Assembly: GCF_036208045.1 (NCBI RefSeq)
Contig: NZ_CP121472.1
Span: 3,607,531 to 3,671,530 of the forward strand
DNA from: Thiorhodovibrio winogradskyi
GTDB lineage: Bacteria; Pseudomonadota; Gammaproteobacteria; Chromatiales; Chromatiaceae
DNA: 64,000 nt
Direction: 5' to 3'
The notes under the pieces are model-generated. The model searched no databases, had not been told where the DNA came from, and was given only the letters and a program-made list of their open reading frames with translations. This document shows positions 1 to 7,739 of this stretch, piece after piece; position 1 is the stretch's first letter, and each line of letters opens with the position of its first letter. The position numbers were made by a program, and so were the translations under genes.

Positions 1-166
1 CGAACCCGGCGCGGCCGGCGAGAATACGCGAGAAGAGCAGCAGGTTCAGTCCATAGTGCAAGGCGCGCCAGCCACGCCCGCCGTAACGCGCGACCGCGCG
101 GGTGGGCGTGCGCCAGGCGGCGAGGCGGGCACGCAGGCGGGCGATGTTGTGCTGGCTGATGGCCAT
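1..166 (-). CDS. Unidentified protein, N-terminal part, cut by window edge
   Basis: An open frame starts at an ATG at 166 and runs off the left edge, giving 55 residues. The first 25 residues are rich in Arg and Ala, followed by a hydrophobic stretch (about residues 38-52) that could be the start of a membrane segment. I do not recognise the family. No neighbouring gene gives functional context, and the start is the only ATG in the frame. It could be a chance frame in G+C-rich DNA. Confidence 0.3.
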   Translation of the reverse strand, partial: MAISQHNIARLRARLAAWRTPTRAVARYGGRGWRALHYGLNLLLFSRILAGRAGF

Positions 167-286
167 AATGAACGCGTGTATTCGGTGGAGCGAACTGGCT
201 GGGTAGGTTGGAAAAAGGCCGACGCTGAGCGCAAGCGCTGCTGAACGAGAACCAATGGGAACCGCTGCTGGATCGAAAGATGCAAA

Positions 287-520
287 TCAATCAATGATTG
301 AAGTGGGCCGCGAAATACGCACAGGATCAGCACTCAGGGTCAGAATAGCGCCTTCGGCCAGTTCAGTGGCGTAACGCAGGATTAACTGATCCATAAGCCG
401 GATACGCTGAGCACTTGGGAGATCCGGTAGCCGGACGATGCCAGTGTGCGGCTCATGGCGCTTAAACACGAGAAGCCCAAAGTCACTATCGATGGTCACA
501 ATCACGCGTTGTTCGCTCAC
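287..520 (-). pseudogene. DUF5615 PIN-like toxin, C-terminal remnant
   Basis: The 77-residue frame opens with GTG and contains 'VIVTIDSDFG' followed by 'LLVFKRHEPHTGIVRLP', the core of DUF5615 (Mut7-C/PIN-like) toxins, where the Asp pair belongs to the predicted nuclease site. The first half of the normal domain (usually starting 'LLDENLPRR') is absent. It lies in the same frame as the DUF433 remnant just upstream, separated by one TGA and a few codons. Inference: one deletion removed the end of the antitoxin gene and the start of the toxin gene. It is unlikely to act as a nuclease. Confidence 0.7.
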
Positions 521-529
521 CGCCCATCT

Positions 530-652
530 TCACCGCACATTCAGAATCAATTCCACGGAAATGCGCATATCGCGAATAATGGGCTTGCCACCGAAAACAT
601 CGGCGCGCACGGTGATGCGCTGCAAGAGTTCGTTGTTGTTTTGGGTATGCAT
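530..652 (-). pseudogene. DUF433 antitoxin, N-terminal remnant
   Basis: Forty residues from an ATG at 652 include 'ITVRADVFGGKPIIRDMRI', the signature of DUF433 proteins, the usual antitoxin partners of DUF5615 toxins. The normal length is about 70-80 residues; here the frame ends in TGA directly after 'LILNV', and the toxin remnant continues in the same frame. Upstream (653-899) I see no gene, only a short run of direct repeats around 'acccgtgcatg' near 720-745. The pair is a collapsed type II TA locus. Confidence 0.65.
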
Positions 653-899
653 GAATGTTCCAGTGTATTTCGCAATCCATCGTGGTTGCCTTGGAGTTTA
701 GCACGGGCGCCCTTGCCCGAACCCGTGCATGCACCCGTGCATGAACTGGCGACGCACCCCTTCGACCACCCCGCACCAAGCGCAGGATCAAGGCGTCTCG
801 CCACGCACCCGCTTGACCGATTCGAGCTCGGGTCCCTAGGCCTGGTGTGCCGAGCGACTGAGTAAGGTTGCCATCTCGACCACGCCACAGTGTGGTGGA

Positions 900-1478
900 C
901 TATACTACCCGACCGACGCCCTGGAACCTCACATCTCCGCCGAGACCCTGTCCCTGCATCATGGCAAGCATCACGCGACCTATGTCAGCAAGCTCAATGG
1001 CCTGATCGAAGGGACTGAATGGGCCGAGCGCCCGCTGACCGAGATCGCCGCCCAGGCCTCGGGCGGCGTTTTCAACAACGGCGCCCAGGCATGGAATCAC
1101 GCCTTCTACTGGCACTTCCTGAGCCCGGATGGCGGCGGCGAACCCGAGGGAGAACTGGCCAGCGCCATCGCGCGCGACTTCGGCGATAGCGCGCGCTTTC
1201 GCGAGGCCTTCTCCAACGCGCTGACGACCCTGTTCGGCTCCGGCTGGGTATGGTTGGCGCGCGATGTCGCCGGTCAGCTGCACATCCAGGCGACCAGCAA
1301 CGCCGGCAATCCGCTGACCGAGGGGCATCAACCGATTCTGACCTGCGATATGTGGGAGCACGCCTACTATGTCGACTATCGCAACGAGAAGGCGCGCTAT
1401 GTCGATGCGTTCTGGGAGTTGGTGAACTGGGAATTCGCCGCCACGAACCAGGGCGCCGACGAACCCTTCGCGCCCTGA
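900..1478 (+). pseudogene. sodB: Iron superoxide dismutase lacking its start
   Basis: The translation reads through the whole Fe-SOD fold: 'DALEPHISAETLSLHHGKHHATYV', 'WNHAFYWHF', 'DMWEHAYYVDYRN' and 'FWELVNWEF'. The metal ligands (His in 'LHHGKHH', His in 'WNHAFYW', Asp and His in 'DMWEHAYY') are all present, so the enzyme core for disproportionating superoxide is intact. What is missing is the first 8-10 codons: between an in-frame TAG at 837-839 and a TTG at 1254 there is no ATG, GTG or TTG. Homology begins abruptly near 900. It may be 5'-truncated by rearrangement, or use CTG 858. Convergent with the DUF4010 remnant. Confidence 0.85.
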
Positions 1479-1531
1479 TGCCAGGCACGATGGAGCGGTG
1501 ACCGGCCGCTCCCTTGTTCTTCCCGCCCGTC

Positions 1532-2222
1532 TCAGCCGCCCACGGACGGCGGCTTGAGGCCCAGCTCGAGCACCCCAAGGCCCAGGCCGGTGGTCAGCAG
1601 CATGGGGACACCGACCCACCAGCCCAGCCGCCAGCCGCCGAGCGTGATGCAAACCAGCGTCTTAAACAGGCTGTTGGTGACCATCGCGACCATCACGCCG
1701 AGCGCGGCAGCCGAGGCGGCCAGATCGTCGGCGTGAAGCTTGGCCAACGACAGGGTGATGGCGTTGAGATCGACCATGCCCGAGAGTCCCGCCAGCAGCA
1801 GCACACCGGTGTCGCCGAACTGCTCCACCAGCCACCGCGCGAGCACCAGAATCGCCGCCAGCAGCAGCCCAAAGCGCAGCGCCAAACCAAGCTGCAACGG
1901 ATTGCGCAGATCGACAGCCTCGGCATTGCCGGCGTGCCGCTGACGCCAACCATGGAGCGCGACCGGGATCAACAGCCCCAGCAGGATCGCGCCCAGCGGT
2001 AGCGCCAGGGTGCCGAGCAAATCGGGCTCCAACACGGCCAGAATGACCAATATCCGGGGGATCAGGGTGGCGTGCGCCAGCAGAATGCCAGCGGTCAGCG
2101 CATGGGGCGCTTCCCTGCCGCGCCAGGCGGGCAAACTGCAGTGTCAAGGCGGTCGAGGACGCCAGCCTGGCCAGCAGACCGGTCAGCAGCAAGCCCCGCC
2201 CGCTGCCGGCCCAGGCATTTAA
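1532..2222 (-). pseudogene. DUF4010 (MgtC-like) membrane protein, broken
   Basis: The 1532-2134 frame is a 200-residue multi-helix protein with 'LTAGILLAHATLIPRILVILAVL' and 'LAGLSGMVDLNAITLSLA', typical of the DUF4010 half of MgtC/SapB-type membrane proteins. The preceding helix, 'GLLLTGLLARLASSTALTLQFARLAR', is found upstream but in another frame, so there is a frameshift near 2115. Everything before about 2222 is gone, replaced by the DUF4338 fragment. Known for the family: integral membrane protein of uncertain transport role. Inference: destroyed by insertion of a transposon-associated sequence. Confidence 0.7.
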
Positions 2223-2225
2223 TAA

Positions 2226-2557
2226 ACAGGTGAATGCTGACACAGCGACAGCACCTTGGAGGCGAGATTGGGCACATGCCACTGGGGCAGAATGAGAAAG
2301 CGGGCGTTGTTGGCGATCAGATGCAGGCGGTCGAACTGGTAGCGGCGATCCCAACCGATCCACTGATCGCGAGCAGCGCACTTCCAGGCTGCCGCGCTCA
2401 GAACCAGCAACGCCAGCCACTGATCACGCCAGATGGCGACATACCAGAGGGCGTGACCGATTTTTGCCGCAGTCCCCAGATAATGATGCGCCTCGAGCAA
2501 TGCTTTGAAGCGCGCATCTTCATCTGGGGCGACCGAACGCAGGGTGATGTCGTGCAA
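2226..2557 (-). pseudogene. DUF4338 protein fragment (transposon- or Druantia-type domain)
   Basis: The frame starts 'MHDITLRSVAPDEDARFKALLEAHHYLG' and continues with 'RDQWIGWDRRYQFDRLHLIANNARFLILP', the hallmark of DUF4338, a domain found in transposase-associated proteins and in Druantia defence proteins. It ends at 2219 in a few unrelated residues where it joins the DUF4010 remnant, so its C-terminus is lost. No partner transposase is nearby. Inference: the residue of an insertion that truncated the DUF4010 gene. Confidence 0.65.
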
Positions 2558-2689
2558 GTTCAGGGGGCTGCCTCGTCAATCATAGGCAGGCAGTTTGAAC
2601 GAGTCGGACGGAAATGTTCAGAATCGAGGGTAAATACTTCTACGGCTGGTCAATTAGGGCTAGCACGGTTTCGCCCTGCAAGGACTTGG

Positions 2690-2947
2690 GCGAGACATTG
2701 ACGGACACACAAATAAGGACCTATGCCGCAGAGCGGGACATGATTATTGTCTCCAAGGACACTAACTTCTCAGACCGGGTGTTGGTCAGCGAGCCGCCGC
2801 CCAGAGTCATACACATTCGTTATCGATAATCTGCGAATGCGCGACTTCCATTATTGCGTTACCCGCACATGGCCTACAGCGGTGGAATTGAGCGCCTCCA
2901 ACAGACTGGTTCGCGTCTACAAAGATGATATAGAGGCCATCGAATAA
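2690..2947 (+). pseudogene. DUF5615 PIN-like toxin, frameshifted and 5'-truncated
   Basis: Codons from 2690 read 'LGETLTDTQIRTYAAERDMIIVSKDTNFSDRVLVSEPPPRVIHIRY', the middle of a DUF5615 toxin; the rest, '[39 protein letters not shown]', is in another frame (break near 2825). The N-terminal strand is missing. A sister copy at 15085-15266 has the opposite defect: it keeps the N-terminus and lacks the middle. From 2813 onwards the two loci are nearly identical through the next gene start, so this is one arm of a segmental duplication. Confidence 0.75.
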
Positions 2948-2997
2948 ATCGCACAACCATCCTTTGCCCGCATGGAACAAACCAGCTTGCTTACCGA

Positions 2998-3592
2998 ATG
3001 AGAGCATCCGTGTCTACCCCATACAACGCCCACCCCACCGCCATCATCGACGCGGGCGCCCAGATCGGCGAGGGCACCCGCATCTGGCACTGGGTGCACA
3101 TCTGCGCTGGCGCCCGCATCGGTAAGCGCTGCTCCTTCGGCCTGAATGTCTTTGTCGGTAACGATGTCAGCATCGGCAACAACTGCAAGGTGCAGAACAA
3201 CGCCTGCAATTTACGATGCCGTGACGCTCGAAGATGATGTTTTCTGTGGTCCCAGAATGGTCTTCACCAATGTCATCAACCCGCGCTCAGCCATCAACCG
3301 CAAGGAGGAATACCGCCACACCCTGGTCAAGCAAGGTGCGACCATTGGGGCGAATGCGACAATCCTCTGCGGCGTGACCCTGGGGGAGTACTGCTTCATC
3401 GGTGCCGGTGCCGTCATCACCAAGGATGTCAAGCCCTATGCGCTCATGGCTGGCGTTCCGGCGCGTCAGATCGGCTGGATGAGCGCCCATGGCGAACGCC
3501 TCGACTTGCCGCTTGAAGGTGAGGGACAAGCCCGGTGTTTCGCAACCGGGCAACGCTATCGGCTGGTCGATGGGCGCATCGCGACGTCCTGA
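2998..3592 (+). pseudogene. WbpD-like sugar N-acetyltransferase, frameshifted
   Basis: A left-handed beta-helix acetyltransferase of the WbpD/WlbB type, which N-acetylates an amino sugar nucleotide for O-antigen synthesis. The first frame reads '[31 protein letters not shown]' up to 'NNCKVQNN', and the second carries on from '[27 protein letters not shown]' to the end. They are separated by a one-base insertion near 3210. Hexapeptide repeats fill both halves. The same lesion occurs in the copy at 11496-11915, so it predates the duplication. Related damaged copies lie at 15317 and 16553. Confidence 0.8.
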
Positions 3593-3726
3593 CCTCATTG
3601 ATGTCCCCCCTTTATGTCCAAAGGACACTCTAGGATGACACCCATTTTTGCTGATGCGGTTCAACCTGCCGAACTTGCCGGCTGAGAGAAGTCTGGTTTC
3701 AGGCCGCTGTGGTCTGGTATAAACAA

Positions 3727-3745
3727 GACCCGTCCCGGGTTTCCA
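3727..3745. repeat. Family-A tag in the rpn leader
   Basis: Contains 'gacccgtcccgggtttcca', a variant of the family-A tag, about 85 bases before the rpn start. The same variant is at 12050-12068 in the duplicate, and at 15853 with the last part doubled. Between 3593 and 3830 I see no gene; a short palindrome 'gtccaaaggac' lies near 3616. Confidence 0.6.
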
Positions 3746-3830
3746 CAATGCCTGCCCCATCGCTGGAAAAGCCCACCTTGTGGGCATCGACAAACACAAG
3801 CACTTTTTCACTCGGGTCGCGACCGACACC

Positions 3831-4712
3831 ATGGCTGAGAACACGCACAACCTACTTGATCCAAAGAATGACTATGTCTTCTTCCGCCTCTTCTCCGAAG
3901 AGCCGGAGCTGCTGATCGATCTGATCAACGCCGTGCGTGCAGACCAGCCACCGATCACCGAGATCACGCTGCTCGATGCGCGCCTCACACCTGAGCGCAT
4001 CCAGGGCAAGCGCCTGGTTTTAGACCTGAAGGCCATCGACGAGCATGGGCAGCGCTACAATATTGAAATGCAGGTGCGCAGTTTCGGCGCCTGGGGGGCG
4101 CGCGGCACGCTCTACGCAGCGCGGATGCTCAGCGAGCAACCCCATGCGGGCAGCAGCTACCGCGCGATCAAGCCCGTCATCGGCATTCACCTGCTCGACT
4201 TCACGCTGTTTGATCAGCCAAAGTACGCCAACAAGGCACTGTGGAACTTCGCGCTGCGCGATAGCGAATGCTGTGAGATGAGTCTCGGGCGCGAATTGCA
4301 GATTCACATTGTCGAACTGCGCAAGGCCGACAAGATTCGGCAACTGCCCGAGTGCCTGTCAGCCTGGGTCGCCTACTTTGAGCACTGGAACGAGGACGCT
4401 GTCATGAACAACCTGGCCCATCCCCCCATCCAGCAGGCCCGCGCCAAGCTGCGTGTGATGAGCGCGGATGAAGAAGCCCGCTACTGGGCTGAAGCACGCG
4501 AGAAGGCGCTGCGCGATGAGGCAACGTTAATCGGCGATGCGCATGATCAGGGGTTTGAGAAAGGTCGAGACGAAGGCCGCCAAGAAGAGCGGCACAAAAC
4601 CGCACTGGCCATGCTGCAGGGCGAGCAACTGGATGTCGCCACCATCGCCAGTTACACCGACCTCAGCGAAACCGAGGTGCAAGAACTCGCAGATAGCCGT
4701 GCAAAGCACTGA
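3831..4712 (+). CDS. rpn: Rpn-family recombination-promoting nuclease, intact copy 1
   Basis: A 293-residue protein of the Rpn/PDDEXK_2 family (putative transposase, TIGR01784-like). The ATG at 3831 is preferred over a GTG at 3780 because 'NLLDPKNDYVFFRLFSEE' is the usual family N-terminus. The nuclease core is visible in 'LVLDLKAIDEHGQRYNIEMQ' (Asp and Glu-x-Gln of the PD-(D/E)xK fold). The C-terminus has a charged region ('[14 protein letters not shown]') and '[20 protein letters not shown]'. Known for E. coli Rpn proteins: Mg-dependent DNA endonucleases that promote RecA-independent recombination, with a small intragenic antitoxin from the C-terminus. Tags flank the gene on both sides, and an essentially identical copy is at 12154-13035. 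Confidence 0.9.
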   Translation: MAENTHNLLDPKNDYVFFRLFSEEPELLIDLINAVRADQPPITEITLLDARLTPERIQGKRLVLDLKAIDEHGQRYNIEMQVRSFGAWGARGTLYAARMLSEQPHAGSSYRAIKPVIGIHLLDFTLFDQPKYANKALWNFALRDSECCEMSLGRELQIHIVELRKADKIRQLPECLSAWVAYFEHWNEDAVMNNLAHPPIQQARAKLRVMSADEEARYWAEAREKALRDEATLIGDAHDQGFEKGRDEGRQEERHKTALAMLQGEQLDVATIASYTDLSETEVQELADSRAKH

Positions 4713-4741
4713 TATCCCTCAAACCAAGCCGCCAAGTGAAA

Positions 4742-4778
4742 AACCGAGTGAAAAACCGGACCCGTCCCGGTTTTCTCT
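4742..4778. repeat. Family-A tag / terminator-like hairpin after rpn copy 1
   Basis: Contains 'GGACCCGTCCCGGTTTTCTC' preceded by an A-rich stretch, so 'AAAACCGG' and 'CCGGTTTT' can pair around a 7-base loop. It follows rpn by about 40 bases ('gccgccaagtgaaaaa' is the shared lead-in of all copies) and could terminate transcription. Directly after it, an unrelated A+T-rich gene fragment starts. Confidence 0.7.
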
Positions 4779-5946
4779 ACTTAAGAGCAAGCATGAAGTT
4801 GAGATACTTGAATCCGATAATAGGATCGGCGGTATTGCCTTTGTAGAAAATGTTGACGGCATGCCTTATCATATGGTAGGCGGTCATTGTATCAATTGCA
4901 AAAACAAGGCCGTGCTTGATTTCGTTTTCTCGGTCTTCCCCAAAGATAATTGGAATAAAATAGAACGAAAGACTGATATCCATATATTTGGAAGAAATTA
5001 ACCCTACCCGATAGAGTATGCAATAAAAGAAATTTATTCCATAAACCCAGACCTAGCGATAAACATCGTAAATGACTTCTTGACTGCGAAAAGTGTGCGT
5101 AACGTTGGCATTACTAATCTTGAGAACTGGTTCAGGAGTGTGTTTGGCGATAGTTTTACAGAAATTTATTTTCTTCCCTACAACAAAAAAATATGGGGTA
5201 TTGATCCGAAAGAAATGAACTCTGACTGGGTATCTGGTAAGCTGCCAATACCAGATAGAAATTCGTTTATTGAGGGCCTTTTTAATGATGTCCGTGACAA
5301 CATGGTGCATTTTTTTTATTATCCAAAAAATGTTCTAAAAGACAATCTCATGTTGCGCTTGGCTGATAGCTGTCGTATCAATTATAACTATCGTGTCAGT
5401 CGACTGAAAAAATCAAAAAACAAATATATCGTAAATGGTCAAAAAAACTTCGACAGCGTTATTATAACCTCCCCGCTTAATATTTCGATTTGCTTCTTTG
5501 ATAATGCGCCTGTCGATGTTCTCAAAGCCGCTTCTTTGCTAAAAAATAATAAGATTACCAACGTGCTCTGGAGAACTTCTGGTGCTGATGCTACATGGAC
5601 GTACTTTCCAAAGCCTTCTACTATTTTTCACAGGCATATTCATATAGGGAATTTCTTGAGACCAAATAAAAATCTGACTATTACAGAATCCCTGGGTGAG
5701 GTATCTTACGAAAAGTTGATTGAAGAGGGCGCACGTTTTGATTATCTGCTTGAGCCACTTGCATACAATGTTTCTGAATATGCATATGTTTTACAAGATG
5801 GCAATAAAACCAGTTCAGTTAAACTTGTGAGGGATTACATAGAGTCTGCGGGTGTACATTTGTGTGGAAGGTTTGCTGAATGGGAATACTACAACATGGA
5901 TCTATGTATTGAAAGAGCAATTGAGCTCGCTGCCAAGTTTAATTAA
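4779..5946 (+). pseudogene. FAD-dependent amine oxidoreductase-like enzyme, truncated, internal stop
   Basis: The translation starts directly after the tag with 'EVEILESDNRIGGIAF', the second strand of an FAD-binding fold; the GxGxxG segment before it is missing. It continues to an in-frame TAA near 4999-5001 and then, in the same frame, 'YPIEYAIKEIYSINPDL' and on to a C-terminus '[28 protein letters not shown]' typical of UDP-galactopyranose mutase or protoporphyrinogen-oxidase-like enzymes. A downstream TTG at 5080 leaves a 288-residue open frame. The piece is far richer in A+T than its neighbours, which suggests transfer, and enzymes of this kind are common in O-antigen loci. The exact substrate cannot be told. 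Confidence 0.7.
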
Positions 5947-5960
5947 CCGATTAAGACGTG

Positions 5961-6180
5961 AAAAACTACAACGCCGCACGCTCGTCACGGGCGGCGCAGG
6001 CTTCCTCGGCTTGCACCTCTGCGGGTTCCTGCTCACCAACGGCCATGACAATCACCGCTGCCTCGACAACTTCTTCACCGGCACCAAGGCCACCCTGCTC
6101 GGACCTTGGCGCCCATCTGCTCGGTAACCCGCACTTCGATTTAATGCGCCACGACATCACATTCCTCACTCTCGGTGAAA
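5961..6180 (+). pseudogene. NAD-dependent sugar epimerase/decarboxylase, N-terminal fragment
   Basis: The sequence '[25 protein letters not shown]' is the Rossmann nucleotide-binding start of an extended short-chain dehydrogenase. '[12 protein letters not shown]' followed, after a frameshift near 6105, by '[17 protein letters not shown]' points to the UDP-glucuronate decarboxylase branch. Only about 70 of roughly 310 residues remain; the 3' part is gone after about 6180. No clear start codon is in the reading frame. It adds to the nearby acetyltransferase and FAD enzyme as relics of a sugar-nucleotide cluster. Confidence 0.7.
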
Positions 6181-6268
6181 GTTGACGAATTATAATCTGG
6201 CTTGCCTGGCCTAACCGATTCATTAAACTTGTTCCGACCGAAATCTGATCGGATAGCTTTTCCAATAC

Positions 6269-7519
6269 ATGACTCCTGAAGAACTCTTCGCTTTGATCCG
6301 CCAGGGTGAGAACTCCGGCGTTGAATTCAAGCGAGATGATCTGCGCCGAGAACAACTGGCGCGTGAAGTAGTCGCCTTCGCCAATTTTCAAGGGGGTCGC
6401 CTGCTGATTGGCGTCGAAGACGACGGTACGGTGACAGGTATCCAGCGCGAGGATCTGGAGCACTGGGTCATAGATACCGTGTTTGGGCGCACGGTCCACC
6501 CGCAACTGCTTCCCTATTATGAGACCGTGCGCGTGGACGATGGCAAACAGGTGGCCGTGGTGACCGTGTTGCCGGGAACGGCCAAGCCCTATGTTGTTCG
6601 GCACAACCAGCGCGAGGATATCTATGTGCGCGTCGGCAGCACCTCGCAACTGGCAACCCGGGAGCAACAAGCAGCACTCTTTGCCTCGGGGGGCCTGCTG
6701 CATGCGGAACTCCTGCCCGTCTCGGGGAGCGCGCTGGCGGATCTCGACCGCGCGCGCCTGACCGATTACCTTGGTCGGGTGTTGGCAGATGAGGTGCCGC
6801 CGGATGAACCAGCATGGCTGGATCGGCTCTGCGGTCTTGGCTTCATGATGGAAAGGACCGATGGACCGCCCGTCTGCACCATTGCTGGCGCTGTGCTGTT
6901 CGCGCATCGACCGCGCCGTCTGCTGCGGCAGGCCGGATTACGCTGGATGGCGTTCTCAGGCGACGACATGGATTACCAGGCGCTGGATGATCGGGTGCTG
7001 GATGCGCCACTGGTTGGGTTATGGTCGGTGTCCGGGACGGGCCAAGTCTTTCGGGCGCAAGATGGTTTGATCGAAATCTTCATGGAGCGGGCATTGCCGT
7101 TGCTGTCGGCAGAGTCGGCGGAACTGGTAGAGCATCTGCGCCGTGAACGACGCTGGTTTTATCCACCCGAGGCGGTTCGCGAATGCCTGCTCAATGCCTT
7201 CGCCCATCGCGACTGGACGCGCCCGGCTGAAGTCGAGGTGGTGCGCTACGGCAATCGCTTGACGGTGACCAGCCCTGGTGCGCTCCAAAACGCCATGACC
7301 ATCGACAAGATGCTGGCCGGCCAGCGCTCCGCCCGCAACCCGATCATCGTCGAGGTGCTGCGTGACTATGGCTATGTGGACGCTCGCGGCATGGGTGTGC
7401 GGCGTAAGATCGTACCGCTCATTCGTCAATCCACAGGAAGCGCCCCGGTCTTTGAGCCGACAGAGTATTTTCTGCGTGTCACACTACCCGCCACGCCGAT
7501 ATCCAAGGATCACCCCTAA
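6269..7519 (+). CDS. AlbA_2/Schlafen-domain ATP-binding protein
   Basis: A 416-residue protein beginning at ATG 6269. Residues 1-130 form an AlbA_2 (divergent AAA_4/Schlafen) domain: 'ENSGVEFKRDDLRREQLAREVVAFANFQGGRLLIGVEDDGTVTG'. The C-terminal third holds the GHKL-like ATP-binding motif 'AVRECLLNAFAHRDW' and a 'GMGVRRKIVPL' helix characteristic of the COG2865 group. Known: this group is annotated as transcriptional regulators or helicase-related, and some Schlafen-type proteins act in defence. It is full length and undamaged. No good Shine-Dalgarno is visible. Its job here is unknown. Confidence 0.9.
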   Translation: MTPEELFALIRQGENSGVEFKRDDLRREQLAREVVAFANFQGGRLLIGVEDDGTVTGIQREDLEHWVIDTVFGRTVHPQLLPYYETVRVDDGKQVAVVTVLPGTAKPYVVRHNQREDIYVRVGSTSQLATREQQAALFASGGLLHAELLPVSGSALADLDRARLTDYLGRVLADEVPPDEPAWLDRLCGLGFMMERTDGPPVCTIAGAVLFAHRPRRLLRQAGLRWMAFSGDDMDYQALDDRVLDAPLVGLWSVSGTGQVFRAQDGLIEIFMERALPLLSAESAELVEHLRRERRWFYPPEAVRECLLNAFAHRDWTRPAEVEVVRYGNRLTVTSPGALQNAMTIDKMLAGQRSARNPIIVEVLRDYGYVDARGMGVRRKIVPLIRQSTGSAPVFEPTEYFLRVTLPATPISKDHP

Positions 7520-7554
7520 TGCTGGTTGGCCATTGAAGAATAATAGGGGACGGA

Positions 7555-7689
7555 CCCTGAGGTATCCCCACAACTTTTTAAGTGCAATTAGAGTAATGAC
7601 CAGCCGCACATCGCTGGTTACATGGCTCGATCAGGACAGCCACGCCAAACAATTGATCAAGCCTGAGAATTTGTGGGGATACCTCAGGG
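7555..7689. mobile_element. MITE-like element, 135 bp, inserted in a short tag
   Basis: The element is bounded by a perfect 19-base inverted repeat, 'ccctgaggtatccccacaa' at 7555-7573 and its complement at 7671-7689. The bases 'acgga' occur immediately outside both ends (7550-7554 and 7690-7694), as expected for a 5-base target duplication. Removing the element restores 'ggggacggaccacgttt', which resembles other short tags in the window. No coding capacity; a small internal hairpin ('accagc' / 'gctggt', 7599-7618) is present. Confidence 0.7.
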
Positions 7690-7739
7690 ACGGACCACGT
7701 TTATAACTACAATCCCCACAAACCAGCTACACTCCCCCC

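Larger units (their letters stand above)
3173..4778. repeat. 1.6-kb direct repeat, copy 1
   Basis: This segment matches 11496-13101 almost base for base at a constant offset of 8323. The few differences include Glu/Gln in the acetyltransferase ('gggggagtac' against 'ggggcagtac'). It contains the 3' part of the acetyltransferase, the leader, the full rpn gene and the trailing tag. Copy 1 ends at the tag's 'ttttctct'; the sequences diverge immediately after. The near identity implies a recent duplication or gene conversion. Confidence 0.95.

Noticed and set aside
900-1652. 250-codon minus-strand frame across sodB
   Set aside because: It overlaps the SOD core on the opposite strand, and has no recognisable domain.
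2614-2829. An intact 71-residue toxin starting at 2614
   Set aside because: The first 25 residues have no family similarity and the proper ending is in another frame; it is a truncated, frameshifted DUF5615 gene.
4742-4778. Family-A tag as an ordinary rho-independent terminator only
   Set aside because: It can form a hairpin with T-run, but it also occurs upstream of genes and at internal breakpoints (8998, 18160), which a simple terminator would not explain; kept as a tag with possible terminator function.
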